A DNA stretch of 64,000 bases. Source: Variovorax sp. JS1663. GTDB taxonomy: Bacteria > Pseudomonadota > Gammaproteobacteria > Burkholderiales > Burkholderiaceae_C. How positions within the stretch are numbered: the first letter of the stretch is position 1; the number at the start of each line of letters is the position of its first letter. The notes beneath the pieces are model-generated. The model had not been told where the DNA came from, made no database searches, and worked only from the letters and a program-made list of their open reading frames with translations. Positions 42,926 through 51,417 of this stretch are shown here, piece by piece. The stretch spans positions 62,001 through 126,000 of the forward strand of contig NZ_LYMK01000010.1 of NCBI RefSeq assembly GCF_002157355.1, written 5' to 3'. A program made the position numbers and the translations under genes.

Positions 42926-43108
42926 ATGAGCTCGATCGCCGCCGAATCCTCGCTGGCCACCTACGTGCCCTTCATCCTCCTTGGGGTGGCACTGCTGATT
43001 GCGCTGGGCTTCGAGTTCGTCAACGGCTTCCACGATACGGCGAACGCGGTCGCCACCGTGATCTACACCCATTTCCCACACGCACATCTTCTGAGTTCCC
43101 GCTCCTGA
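42926..43108 (+). pseudogene. pit: Truncated Pit-family phosphate transporter, N-terminal fragment
   Basis: The frame encodes 60 aa. Residues about 1-48 are the start of a PiT transporter: first membrane helix VPFILLGVALLIALGF and the signature FVNGFHDTANAVATVIYT. Homology then stops abruptly and about 12 unrelated residues (HFPHAHLLSSRS) lead to a stop. A full Pit protein has more than 330 residues. The break lies near 43070, just before zntB. It may be a real deletion or, given the nearby palindrome, a misjoin. Confidence 0.85.
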
Positions 43109-43119
43109 ACCGCCCCGTC

Positions 43120-44148
43120 TTGCCTTCGCCCCGGGATATTGCGGCCGCCTCCTACGGCGGCGATGAAGCCGGCCTGATCTGCGGCTACCTCTTCGATGCG
43201 GCAGCCGAGAAATCGTCGCGCGCCATCGATTCGAACTCGGCGGCGGCCTGGCTCGCGCAGCAGACGCAGCCCGACGGCGCCTACCTGTGGCTGCACTTCA
43301 ACCTGAGCCACGCGCAGGCAGAGCGCTGGCTGCACCGGCACACGGAGCTGTCCGACACCTTCTTCGAGACGCTCAAGGACGGCATGCATTCGACCCGCAT
43401 CGAACGGGCCGACGACTCGCTGATCGCCGTCATCAACGACGTGCATTTCGACTTCAGCTTCGAGCCTTCCGACATCTCGACGCTGTGGATCAACGTCGGC
43501 CCGCGCCTGGTCGTGACCGCGCGCACCAAGCCGCTGCGCTCGGTCGACGCCCTGCGCACGGCCGTGAAGGCCGGCGATGTGCCGCGCTCGAGCGCCGAGC
43601 TGCTGGAGCACCTGTTGCGGGTGCAGGCCGACGTGCTGGTGAACGTCGTGCGCGGCGTGACCGCCCGCGTCGATTCGATCGAGGACGAGCTGCTGACCGG
43701 CCGGCTCGACCACAAGCGCGCCCGGCTCGGCGAGATGCGCCGGCTGCTCGTGCGGCTGCAGCGCCTGCTGGCCCCGGAGCCGGGCGCGCTGTTCCGCCTG
43801 TTGCAAAAGCCGCCGGACTGGCTGGCCGAGGACGACGCCCAGAGGCTGCGCGGCGCGACCGAGGAGTTCTCGGTGGTTCTGCGCGACATGGGTGCGCTGC
43901 AGGAGCGCATCAAGCTGCTGCAGGAAGAGATCGCCGCCAACGTCAACGAGGACACCAGCCGCAGCCTGTTCGTGCTGACCGTGGTGACGGTTCTGGCCCT
44001 GCCCATCAACATCCTGGCCGGCCTGTTCGGCATGAACGTGGGCGGCATTCCGCTGGCCGAGGACAAGCACGGCTTCTGGGTGCTGGTGGGAATCGTGATC
44101 ACCTTCACCGTGGTCGCGGCCTGGGTCGCCTTTCGCAAGAAGCGCTGA
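43120..44148 (+). CDS. zntB: ZntB-type CorA-family divalent cation transporter
   Basis: Protein of 342 aa, inner membrane. A large cytoplasmic domain (about 1-280) is followed by two C-terminal membrane helices; the GMN signature (Gly304-Met305-Asn306) is in the ZntB-specific context GMNVGGIP. The C-terminus is basic (FRKKR). It is expected to transport Zn2+ and perhaps other divalent ions. The first possible start is a TTG at 43120 with no clear ribosome site, and the frame is open upstream into the pit fragment, so the natural start may have been lost at the junction. A 6-bp inverted repeat at 44174-44190 follows the gene. Confidence 0.88.
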   Translation: MPSPRDIAAASYGGDEAGLICGYLFDAAAEKSSRAIDSNSAAAWLAQQTQPDGAYLWLHFNLSHAQAERWLHRHTELSDTFFETLKDGMHSTRIERADDSLIAVINDVHFDFSFEPSDISTLWINVGPRLVVTARTKPLRSVDALRTAVKAGDVPRSSAELLEHLLRVQADVLVNVVRGVTARVDSIEDELLTGRLDHKRARLGEMRRLLVRLQRLLAPEPGALFRLLQKPPDWLAEDDAQRLRGATEEFSVVLRDMGALQERIKLLQEEIAANVNEDTSRSLFVLTVVTVLALPINILAGLFGMNVGGIPLAEDKHGFWVLVGIVITFTVVAAWVAFRKKR

Positions 44149-44249
44149 AAGCACCCGCGGGCGCACCTTGCCCGCTATCCATTCGATAGCACCCTCGACA
44201 GTCGCCATGCGCCCTGCAAGCCCATGCAAGAAAGAATAAGATCCGGGGG

Positions 44250-45104
44250 GTGTCTTCCATCCTCAACGCCGACCTGCACTGCCACTCCGTGGTGTCCGAC
44301 GGCACCCTGACGCCCGAGGAACTGGCCGCCCGCGCGGCCGGCAACGGTGTCGAGCTCTGGTCGCTGACCGACCATGACGAGATCGGCGGCCAGCACCGCG
44401 CCGCCGCCGCCGCCCGCGCCCAGGGCATCAAGTACCTCACCGGCACCGAGATTTCCGTCACCTTCGCCAACGAGACGGTGCATATCGTCGGCCTGGGCTT
44501 CGACCCGGACGATGCGGCCATCAGCGAAGGCCTCTACGACACGCGCGGCGGCCGCGGCCGCCGGGCGGAGGAGATGTCCGAGGGCCTGGCCAAGGTCGGC
44601 ATCCCGGGCGCATACGAAGGCGCGCTCAAGTACGTGGGCAATCCCGAGCTCATTTCGCGCACGCATTTCGCCCGATACCTGGTCGAGCAGGGCCATTGCC
44701 GCGACACCTCCGAGGTCTTCCGCAAGTTCCTCACCGAGGGCAAGCCCGGCTACGTGCCGCACCGCTGGGCCACGCTGAAGGATGCGGTGCGCTGGATCAC
44801 CGGGGCCGGCGGTCTGGCCGTGATCGCGCACCCGGGCCGCTACAAGTTCACCGCCAACGAGGAGTACGCCCTCTTCCTCGAATTCAAGGAACACGGCGGC
44901 CGGGCGATCGAGGTGGTGACCGGCAGCCACACGCCGGCCGAGTACACCGAGTACGCCGACAAGGCCCTGGAATTCGGCTTTGCCGCCTCGCGCGGCAGCG
45001 ACTTCCACAGCCCCGACGAAAGCCATTGCGATCTGGGCCAGTTGCCCCCGCTCCCCGGCAAGCTCACACCGGTGTGGGAATTGCTCCAAGACCGCATCCT
45101 GTGA
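44250..45104 (+). CDS. rnm: PHP-domain phosphoesterase (RNase AM/YciV family)
   Basis: Protein of 284 aa. PHP domain with metal-binding ADLHCHSVVSDG near the N-terminus, SLTDHDE, GTEIS, VIAHPGRY and GSDFHSP: the full set of His/Asp ligands. The family hydrolyses 3',5'-nucleoside bisphosphates and acts as a 5'-3' exoribonuclease on short RNAs. The GTG start lies just after a purine-rich run. It is the first gene of a tight run with the EamA, yciO, protease and trpS genes, an order similar to the E. coli trp-side yciV-yciO pair. Its stop overlaps the next start (GTGA). Confidence 0.9.
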   Translation: MSSILNADLHCHSVVSDGTLTPEELAARAAGNGVELWSLTDHDEIGGQHRAAAAARAQGIKYLTGTEISVTFANETVHIVGLGFDPDDAAISEGLYDTRGGRGRRAEEMSEGLAKVGIPGAYEGALKYVGNPELISRTHFARYLVEQGHCRDTSEVFRKFLTEGKPGYVPHRWATLKDAVRWITGAGGLAVIAHPGRYKFTANEEYALFLEFKEHGGRAIEVVTGSHTPAEYTEYADKALEFGFAASRGSDFHSPDESHCDLGQLPPLPGKLTPVWELLQDRIL

Positions 45105-46048
45105 CCGGGCCGATCACGGGCAGCGGCAGCCCGGCCGCCTGCAAGAGCACGCGCGACATCGAATCCGAGCGGATCCTGGCCGGAATCGGCCTGGTGCTGC
45201 TGGCGACCGCCTGCTTCGCCACCCTGGACACCGCAACCAAGCTCTCCACCGCCGGCGTGCCGATCCTGATGGGCGTGTGGTTTCGCTATGCCTTCCAGGC
45301 CGCGGCCACCACCGCGGTGCTGCTGCCGCGGCACGGCATGGCGCTGCTGCGCACCGGGCACCCCAAGTACCAGATGCTGCGCGGCGCCCTGCTGCTGACT
45401 TCCAGCACGCTGGCCTTCTTCAGCCTGCGCTACATGCCGATGGCCGAGTTCACCTCGATCGTGCTGATCGCGCCGCTGGTCATCACGCTGCTGGCTGCCC
45501 TTACGCTCAAGGAGCAGGTGTCGCCGCTGCGCTGGGTGCTGGTGGCGGGCGGCTTCCTCGGCACGCTGGTCATCCTGCGGCCCGGCGGCGAGGCGCTCAG
45601 CTGGGCGGTGCTGCTGCCCATCGGCCTGGTGCTCACCAACGCCTGGTTCCAGGTGCTGACCAGCAAGCTGGCGCGCACCGAGAACCCGCTGACCATGCAC
45701 TTCTACACCGGCTGGGTCGGCACCCTGCTGGCCTCCGTGGCCCTGCCCTTCGTCTGGACGGCCTTGCCGGGCTGGCAATGGTGGGCACTGCTGTGCCTGA
45801 TGGGCTTCATGGGCACGGTGGGCCATTTCATCCTGATCCTGGCCTACCAGCGCGCGCCGGCCTCCACGCTCACGCCCTACCTCTATGCCCAGATCGCCTT
45901 CGCCATGCTGGGCGGCTGGCTGATGTTCTCGCAGGTGCCGGACCGGCTGTCGCTGATCGGCATTTCGATGATCGCGGTCTGCGGCGCCGCCGGCGCCTGG
46001 CTCACGGTACGCGAGCGGCGGGTGCCGATCGAGCCGGCGGAGTCCTGA
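45101..46048 (+). CDS. EamA/DMT-family transporter
   Basis: Protein of 315 aa with about ten membrane helices in two EamA repeats (about 28-165 and 175-300). It begins at a GTG overlapping the PHP gene stop; no in-frame ATG occurs before helix 2. A soluble N-terminal stretch of about 20 residues precedes the first helix ILAGIGLVLLATACFATLD. Family members export metabolites or amino acids; the substrate here is unknown. Confidence 0.9.
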   Translation: MTGPITGSGSPAACKSTRDIESERILAGIGLVLLATACFATLDTATKLSTAGVPILMGVWFRYAFQAAATTAVLLPRHGMALLRTGHPKYQMLRGALLLTSSTLAFFSLRYMPMAEFTSIVLIAPLVITLLAALTLKEQVSPLRWVLVAGGFLGTLVILRPGGEALSWAVLLPIGLVLTNAWFQVLTSKLARTENPLTMHFYTGWVGTLLASVALPFVWTALPGWQWWALLCLMGFMGTVGHFILILAYQRAPASTLTPYLYAQIAFAMLGGWLMFSQVPDRLSLIGISMIAVCGAAGAWLTVRERRVPIEPAES

Positions 46049-46115
46049 GCGCGATCCTTGCTTTCCTCGCCGTGCAGAATGCACGGCTTGCGTTTCTTCT
46101 GCACCGCAACGACCC

Positions 46116-46751
46116 ATGGCCCAGTTCTTCGAGATTCATCCCGACAACCCGCAGCAGCGCCTCCTGAAGCAGGCCGCGGCCCTGCTGGCGCGCGGCGAGA
46201 TCGTGGCCGTGCCGACCGATTCGAGCTACGCCCTGGCCTGCCACCTGGACGACAAGGACGCGGTAGACCAGCTGCGCCGCATCCGCCAGGTCGACGAGAA
46301 ACACCATCTCACCCTGCTGTGCCGTGACCTGAGCGAGCTCTCGAGCTACGCCCGGGTGGACAACAAGCAGTACCGCCTGCTGAAGGCTGCGACCCCCGGC
46401 CCCTACACCTTCCTGCTGGAAGCCACCAAAGAGGTGCCGCGGCGCGTCAGCCACCCGCAGCGCAAGACCATCGGCCTGCGCGTGCCCGACCACAAGGTGC
46501 TGGGCGAGCTGCTGATGCTGCACGGCGAGCCGCTGCTGGCCACCACCCTCATCCCGCCCGGCGAGACCGAGGCGCTGAACGACGCCCAGGCGATCCGCGA
46601 GCGCTACGAGAAGCAGATCGGCGCCGTCATCGCCTGCGGCGCCTGCCCCTCGGAGCCGACCACCGTGGTCGACCTGACGCCCATGGGCATGGGCGGCGAC
46701 CCGGTGCTGGTGCGCCAGGGGCGCGGCGCGCTCACGCCACTGGGACTGTGA
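46116..46751 (+). CDS. yciO: YciO/YrdC-domain protein
   Basis: Protein of 211 aa. It opens MAQFFEIHPDNPQQRLLKQA, nearly the same as E. coli YciO, and keeps PTDSSYALAC, CRDLSELSSYA, TPGPYTFLLEATKEVPRR, RKTIGLRVP and PTTVVDLT. It is a paralogue of the tRNA threonylcarbamoyl-AMP synthase fold (TsaC/Sua5), but YciO itself is not thought to be the main t6A enzyme. The ATG is 67 bp after the EamA gene. Confidence 0.93.
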   Translation: MAQFFEIHPDNPQQRLLKQAAALLARGEIVAVPTDSSYALACHLDDKDAVDQLRRIRQVDEKHHLTLLCRDLSELSSYARVDNKQYRLLKAATPGPYTFLLEATKEVPRRVSHPQRKTIGLRVPDHKVLGELLMLHGEPLLATTLIPPGETEALNDAQAIRERYEKQIGAVIACGACPSEPTTVVDLTPMGMGGDPVLVRQGRGALTPLGL

Positions 46752-46800
46752 ACCTTCGTAGCAGCCCGGCCCGGCCGGAGCGGTCTGAGACAATCTTCCG

Positions 46801-47472
46801 GTGGACATCCAGAATCTCATCGAAAAAGTGCTGATCTACGCGCTGCCCGTGATCTTCGCGATCACCGTGCACGAGGCGGCACACGGCTACGTGGCGCGCT
46901 ACCTGGGCGACCAGACAGCCTGGATGATGGGCCGCGTGACGCTCAACCCGGTCAAGCACATCGATCCCATCGGCACCATCCTGATGCCGCTCCTCCTGTA
47001 CTTCGCGACGTCGGGCGCCTTCCTGTTCGGTTACGCCAAGCCGGTGCCGGTCAACTTCGGCCGGCTGCGCCATCCCAAGCGCGACATGATCTGGGTCGCG
47101 CTGGCGGGGCCGGCATCGAATTTCATCCAGGCGATCCTGTGGGCGCTGTTCTTCGTGCTCCTGCGGGCTTTCGGCGTCGAGGAGACCTTCTTCCTGGAGA
47201 TGGCGCGCGGCGGCGTGCTGGTCAATCTCGTGATGTGGGCTTTCAACCTCTTTCCGCTGCCCCCGCTGGACGGCGGCCGGGTGCTGGCCGGCCTGCTGCC
47301 CCGCGGCGGCGCGCAGGAGTTCCTGGCGCGCATCGAGCCCTACGGCTTCTTCATCGTGATGGGCCTGGTCATCGCCGGCATCGTCAGCACGTGGTGGCTG
47401 CGGCCGCTCATGACCTTCGGCTACCAGGTCATCGACCTGCTGATCTCGCCCCTGACCGCGCTGCTGCGCTGA
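46801..47472 (+). CDS. Site-2 protease family (M50) membrane metalloprotease
   Basis: Protein of 223 aa from a GTG start. HEAAH (24-28) in the first helix gives the zinc ligands and catalytic Glu; Asp157 in NLFPLPPLDGGRV is the third ligand. Four to five membrane helices and no PDZ or CBS domain, i.e. the compact subgroup often found beside yciO and trpS in Burkholderiales. The substrate is unknown. Its stop is 14 bp before the trpS ATG. Confidence 0.9.
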   Translation: MDIQNLIEKVLIYALPVIFAITVHEAAHGYVARYLGDQTAWMMGRVTLNPVKHIDPIGTILMPLLLYFATSGAFLFGYAKPVPVNFGRLRHPKRDMIWVALAGPASNFIQAILWALFFVLLRAFGVEETFFLEMARGGVLVNLVMWAFNLFPLPPLDGGRVLAGLLPRGGAQEFLARIEPYGFFIVMGLVIAGIVSTWWLRPLMTFGYQVIDLLISPLTALLR

Positions 47473-47486
47473 GTCCCTTCCTTCCC

Positions 47487-48818
47487 ATGGCAAGCTCCTC
47501 CCCCACTCCCGTCCGCTTCCTCACCGGCATCACCACCAGCGGCACGCCGCACCTGGGCAACTACGTCGGCTCGGTGCGCCACTCGGTGCGCTTCAGCCGC
47601 CAGGCCCATGTCCAGAGCTTCTACTTCCTGGCCGACTACCACGCGCTCATCAAGGTCGACGAGCCGGCGCGCATCCAGCGCTCCACGCTGGAGATCGCCG
47701 CCACCTGGCTGGCCTGCGGCCTGGACCCGGAGCGGGTGACCTTCTACCGCCAGTCCGACATCGCCGAGATCCCCGAGCTGACCTGGTTCCTCACCTGCGT
47801 CACGGCCAAGGGCCTGCTCAACCGGGCCCATGCCTACAAGGCCCAGATGGACAAGAGCATCGCCCGCGGCGAGGACCCGGACGCCGACGTCAGCGCGGGC
47901 CTGTTCATGTACCCCGTGCTGATGGGCGCCGACATCCTGATGTTCAATGCCCACAAGGTGCCGGTGGGCCGCGACCAGGTCCAGCACATCGAGATGGCGC
48001 GCGACATGGCACAGCGCTTCAACCACCTCTACGGCGAGCACTTCACCCTGCCCGAGGCCGAGATCGACGACGCGGTGGCCACCCTGCCCGGCCTGGACGG
48101 CCGCAAGATGAGCAAGAGCTATGACAACACGATCCCGCTCTTCACCCCGCGTGCCCAGCTGCAGAAGCTGATCGCCGGCATCGTGACCGACTCCCGGGCC
48201 CCCGGCGAACCCAAGGAGACCGAGGGCTCGGCCCTGTTCCAGATCTACCAGGCCTTCGCCGATGCCCAGGAGACCGAGGCGCTGCGCCGCGCCTTCGCCG
48301 ACGGCATCGCCTGGGGCGATGCCAAGCAACTGTTGTTCGAGCGCATCGATCGCGAGATCGGGCCGCTGCGGCAGGCGTACGACACCCTGATCAACGACCC
48401 GGCCCGGATCGAGAAGATCCTGCTGGCCGGCGCCGAGAAGGCCCGCGCCATCTCGCGGCCCTTCATGGCCGAGCTGCGCCACGCGGTCGGCCTGCGCAAC
48501 CTCGGGGCCGCCCGGGACAAGGCCGCCGCGCCCAAGGCTGCCAAGGCGGCACGCCCCGCTTTCAAGCAATACCGCGAAAAAGATGGGCTCTATTACTTCA
48601 AGCTGCTCGACGAAAACGGTTCACAACTGTTACAAAGCCTGGGTTTCGCATCGCCGCAGGAAGCGGGCCGGGCGATTGGCCAGCTTCGGGCGCAGCGCGG
48701 CACGGCATTGACCCTGCTCGCTGCACAGCTCGAACCCGTCGACAATGCGACCGTGCGTGCGGCAACGGACGCGTTGGAGGCGCTGGCGGCGGCCGAGGCG
48801 GCCGGCCATAAGAACTGA
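47487..48818 (+). CDS. trpS: Tryptophanyl-tRNA synthetase with C-terminal DUF1508 extension
   Basis: Protein of 443 aa, about 100 longer than a standard TrpS. Class I core: PHLGN (21-25, HIGH equivalent), GADILMFNAHKVPVGRDQ and KMSKS (207-211). After an Ala/Lys-rich linker (about 335-357), residues about 359-405 read FKQYREKDGLYYFKLLDENG and FASPQEAGRAIGQL, matching one DUF1508/YegP repeat, followed by an Ala-rich helical end. The core charges tRNA-Trp; the tail's role is unknown. The frame is open upstream, but the ATG at 47487 gives the normal N-terminus. Confidence 0.95.
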   Translation: MASSSPTPVRFLTGITTSGTPHLGNYVGSVRHSVRFSRQAHVQSFYFLADYHALIKVDEPARIQRSTLEIAATWLACGLDPERVTFYRQSDIAEIPELTWFLTCVTAKGLLNRAHAYKAQMDKSIARGEDPDADVSAGLFMYPVLMGADILMFNAHKVPVGRDQVQHIEMARDMAQRFNHLYGEHFTLPEAEIDDAVATLPGLDGRKMSKSYDNTIPLFTPRAQLQKLIAGIVTDSRAPGEPKETEGSALFQIYQAFADAQETEALRRAFADGIAWGDAKQLLFERIDREIGPLRQAYDTLINDPARIEKILLAGAEKARAISRPFMAELRHAVGLRNLGAARDKAAAPKAAKAARPAFKQYREKDGLYYFKLLDENGSQLLQSLGFASPQEAGRAIGQLRAQRGTALTLLAAQLEPVDNATVRAATDALEALAAAEAAGHKN

Positions 48819-48880
48819 AAGACATTTCGCGCAACGACCAGCGACCGGCAGAGCCGGCGCGCATACAGTGAGAAAGAGCT

Positions 48881-49483
48881 ATGAGCATTTATGTCATCGA
48901 CGACCACCCCTTGATGCGCGACGCCATCGTGATGGTGCTCCGGCGCCTGCGGCCGGCTGAAACCATCGTGGAGCTGGAACGGCTCGACAAGCTGGCCAGC
49001 GCCGTCAAGCAGCACGGCGAACCGGGCCTGTTCTGCCTCGACCTGAAACTGCCCGACGTGACGGGCGTGTCCGGCGTGATCGCAGTCAAGAAGATCTACC
49101 CCGACGTGCCGGTGGCGGTCTACTCCGCTTCGCCGGCAGGCGACATGGAGGAGGCCTGCATCGAGGCCGGCGCCGACACCTACATCGAGAAGTCGGCCAG
49201 CTCCGCCGAACTCACCGCCGCCCTGCGCGGCCTGCTGATGGCCGACACCGAGGCCGAGGAGCCGGTCACCGCGGCCAACAGCAAGCTGTCCAAGCGCCAG
49301 ACCCAGCTGATCGCCATGCTCGACCAGGGCATGAGCAACCGTGACATCGCCACCGAGCTGGACATCAGCGAGCACACGGTGAAGGTGCACCTCTGGCGCC
49401 TGTTCCGCCGGCTCGGCGTGAAGAGCCGAACCCAGGCGCTGCACCACGCGCGCACCAACGGCTTGTTGTCGAGCAACTCCTGA
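48881..49483 (+). CDS. NarL/FixJ-type response regulator
   Basis: Protein of 200 aa. Receiver domain about 1-118 with acidic pocket Asp7-Asp8, phospho-acceptor Asp54 (CLDLKLP) and Lys in YIEKS. LuxR-type helix-turn-helix about 135-195 (LSKRQTQLIAMLDQGMSNRD, then SEHTVKVHLWRLFRRL). It converges with a sensor kinase across a shared terminator, and the two may form one system although they are not cotranscribed. The regulated genes are unknown. Confidence 0.92.
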   Translation: MSIYVIDDHPLMRDAIVMVLRRLRPAETIVELERLDKLASAVKQHGEPGLFCLDLKLPDVTGVSGVIAVKKIYPDVPVAVYSASPAGDMEEACIEAGADTYIEKSASSAELTAALRGLLMADTEAEEPVTAANSKLSKRQTQLIAMLDQGMSNRDIATELDISEHTVKVHLWRLFRRLGVKSRTQALHHARTNGLLSSNS

Positions 49484-49487
49484 AAAA

Positions 49488-49513
49488 GAAAACCGGGCCT
49501 TGGCCCGGTTTTC
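49488..49513. terminator. Bidirectional terminator between response regulator and sensor kinase
   Basis: Perfect 12-bp inverted repeat GAAAACCGGGCC / GGCCCGGTTTTC around a TT centre, with A-rich sequence on the left and T-rich on the right. It starts 4 bp after the regulator stop and ends 15 bp before the kinase stop, so it can serve both convergent genes. Confidence 0.9.
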
Positions 49514-49528
49514 TTCTTCTGGGCCTTA

Positions 49529-50965
49529 CTAGCCCACCGCGCCCGAGATGCGCGTCTGGGCCTGCGATTCGTCGGCATCGTGCAGCGCCACGCGGAACAC
49601 GCTGCCGCGGCCCAGCCTGGAGCGCACGCTGACCGGATGGCCCAGTGCGTGCGACAGCCGCGCCACGATCGCGAGCCCGAGGCCGAAGCCGTCCGAGGTG
49701 CCTGCATGGTCGGCCACCTTGTAGAACTCCAGGAACACGTCGCGCAGGTGCTCGCGCGCGATGCCGATGCCGGTGTCCCACACCTCCACCCGCAGGCCGT
49801 CGCGCGTGTGGCGCGAGGCCAGCAGCACGCCGCCCTCGGCCGTGTACTTGATCGCGTTGGCCAGCAGGTTGCCGATCATGCGGCGCACGCGGATCGGATC
49901 GGTCAGCACCGTGCCCGAGCTCACGTGCATGCGGAAGCTCAGGCCCTTGGCCTCGGCCACCGGCCGGTACTGCAACTCGAGGTCGTGCAGCAGCTGGGCC
50001 ACGTCCACCCGCTCGATGTGCAGCCGCACCTGGCCCGAGTCGATGCGCGCCAGGTCGAACAGCGAGTCGAACAGCGCGTTGACCGCATGCGTGGCGCGCA
50101 CGATCTTGGGCGCGATCTCGGCCACCAGCTCGGGCTCGTTGCGCAGCCAGTCGGCGTAGAGCGACAGCGCCAGCACCGGCTGGCGCATGTCGTGGGCGGC
50201 GCTGGCCAGGAAGCGGTTCTTCATCGCCACCGCCGACACCGCCGCCTGGCGCTGCTGGGTCAGCGAGTTGATCAGGATGTGGTTGTGGAAGAGCAGCTCG
50301 AAGCTGTTGCGCGCCGTCTCGTGGATGCGCCGGCCGGCCCGCAGCAGCAGCCACCAGTGCAGGCCCGGCAGCAGCAGGAAGCCGTAGTGGAAATGCGGGC
50401 GCTCGAAGTTGAGCTCGATCACCCGGAACACGATCGCCACCAGCATGGTGACGAAGAGCGTGTTGACATAGCGCTTGAGCAGCGGCGGGTGCAGCGCCAG
50501 CCCGTTGAGCGGGAAGGTGGCGACGCCGGCCACGATCAGCCAACTCATGAACTGGTTCACCAGCGGCGTGCGCTCGAAGAAGATCAGGATCGACAGGCCC
50601 CAGGCGAAGGCGCTGGCGCTCCAGAGGAAGCGATAGCGCTCCACGAAGTACTGCTGGGCAGCCGAGTCCCGGTCGGCATAGTGCCGGCCGTAGACCTGCT
50701 CGCCCCAGATGCGGCAGCCGGTGGCCGTGATGCCGATGGCCAGCCAGGCAAAGAGCTGCCAGGGCGGCACATGGCCCCAGCTCAACCCCACCATGGCCGG
50801 CATCAGCGCCGCGGCCAGCAGGTAGGACCCGCGCGAGGCGCGCATCAGGCTGCGGATCAGCTCGCCGCGGACCCACGGTTCCGCCTCGTCGGCCGAGGCC
50901 GGTGCAGGCGTCAGGCTGGCGAAGGACGAATTGCCCAGCCCGGCAAAGGACGAATTACCCACCAT
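49529..50965 (-). CDS. Membrane sensor histidine kinase
   Basis: Protein of 478 aa. About six membrane segments span residues 45-215. The dimerisation/phosphoacceptor helix has His258 (AAHDMRQPVLAL), and the HATPase domain has NLLANAIKY, DTGIGIA and GFGLGLAIV. The N-terminus contains two 8-residue repeats, GNSSFAGL and GNSSFASL, from a 24-bp tandem duplication right after the start. It converges with the response regulator at 48881. Confidence 0.92.
   Translation of the reverse strand: MVGNSSFAGLGNSSFASLTPAPASADEAEPWVRGELIRSLMRASRGSYLLAAALMPAMVGLSWGHVPPWQLFAWLAIGITATGCRIWGEQVYGRHYADRDSAAQQYFVERYRFLWSASAFAWGLSILIFFERTPLVNQFMSWLIVAGVATFPLNGLALHPPLLKRYVNTLFVTMLVAIVFRVIELNFERPHFHYGFLLLPGLHWWLLLRAGRRIHETARNSFELLFHNHILINSLTQQRQAAVSAVAMKNRFLASAAHDMRQPVLALSLYADWLRNEPELVAEIAPKIVRATHAVNALFDSLFDLARIDSGQVRLHIERVDVAQLLHDLELQYRPVAEAKGLSFRMHVSSGTVLTDPIRVRRMIGNLLANAIKYTAEGGVLLASRHTRDGLRVEVWDTGIGIAREHLRDVFLEFYKVADHAGTSDGFGLGLAIVARLSHALGHPVSVRSRLGRGSVFRVALHDADESQAQTRISGAVG
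50912..50959 (-). repeat. 24-bp in-frame tandem repeat at the sensor kinase start
   Basis: Two direct 24-bp units, identical at 20 of 24 positions, encode GNSSFAGL and GNSSFASL immediately after Met-Val. Position and style recall the tandem repeat before the Bug gene, although the sequences differ. Confidence 0.88.
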
Positions 50966-51002
50966 GCGCGCGGCCCCTCTCTCCCCGTGTCAGTCCGGCC
51001 AT

Positions 51003-51027
51003 AAAAAAAGCCCCTTGTTCGAGGGGC
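51003..51027 (-). terminator. Rho-independent terminator of the small gene at 51131
   Basis: On the minus strand a 6-bp stem GCCCCT/AGGGGC with a 6-base loop is followed by seven T residues. It lies about 100 bp after the stop of the small gene and just before the sensor kinase. The stretch 51028-51130 shows no other feature. Confidence 0.8.
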
Positions 51028-51130
51028 CCCTGCTTGCGGCTCTCGGGCACGCTGTGAAAAAAATCCGGCAACGGAAGCGGGACGACGGCCCCCGCCCGCG
51101 ACTGCGCGGTCTGGCTGCGATCTTAACCGG

Positions 51131-51340
51131 CTAGACGCCGCCGAAGTAACGCATGGCCGTGCGGCCGAGCGGCGTGAGCGCGATCACGACTGCCGCCGGC
51201 GGGTCCATCCCGGTAGGCTGGAAATCCACCTTCACATAGCCCGCATCGCGAAGGATGCGGAGGTTCTCGATGTCCGCCTGTGAATCGAGCGTCATCGGCA
51301 ACGAAGCGCCGGCGATTTTTCTCAGCAGCTCGTAGGCCAT
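51131..51340 (-). CDS. Small protein of unknown function, winged-helix-like
   Basis: Protein of 69 aa from the ATG preceded by GGAGG; longer starts at 51361, 51379 or 51418 are possible but lack a ribosome site. The pattern LLRKI...DIENLRILRDAGYVKVDFQP...ALTPLGRTAM resembles the end of a winged-helix DNA-binding domain (helix, beta wing, LTxxG). No family is recognised with confidence. It has its own terminator and lies just downstream of the sensor kinase at 51418 on the same strand. Confidence 0.7.
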   Translation of the reverse strand: MAYELLRKIAGASLPMTLDSQADIENLRILRDAGYVKVDFQPTGMDPPAAVVIALTPLGRTAMRYFGGV

Positions 51341-51417
51341 CCGGTCCTCCACTGTATTCATTCGTATTCTTGCTGCCATTGTGGAGCATGGCCGCGCGGG
51401 GGCGCCTTGCCCCGGCA

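Noticed and set aside
44174..44190. Inverted repeat GCTATC-N5-GATAGC after zntB as a terminator
   Set aside because: The stem is only 6 bp with no T run; it could equally be chance or an operator.
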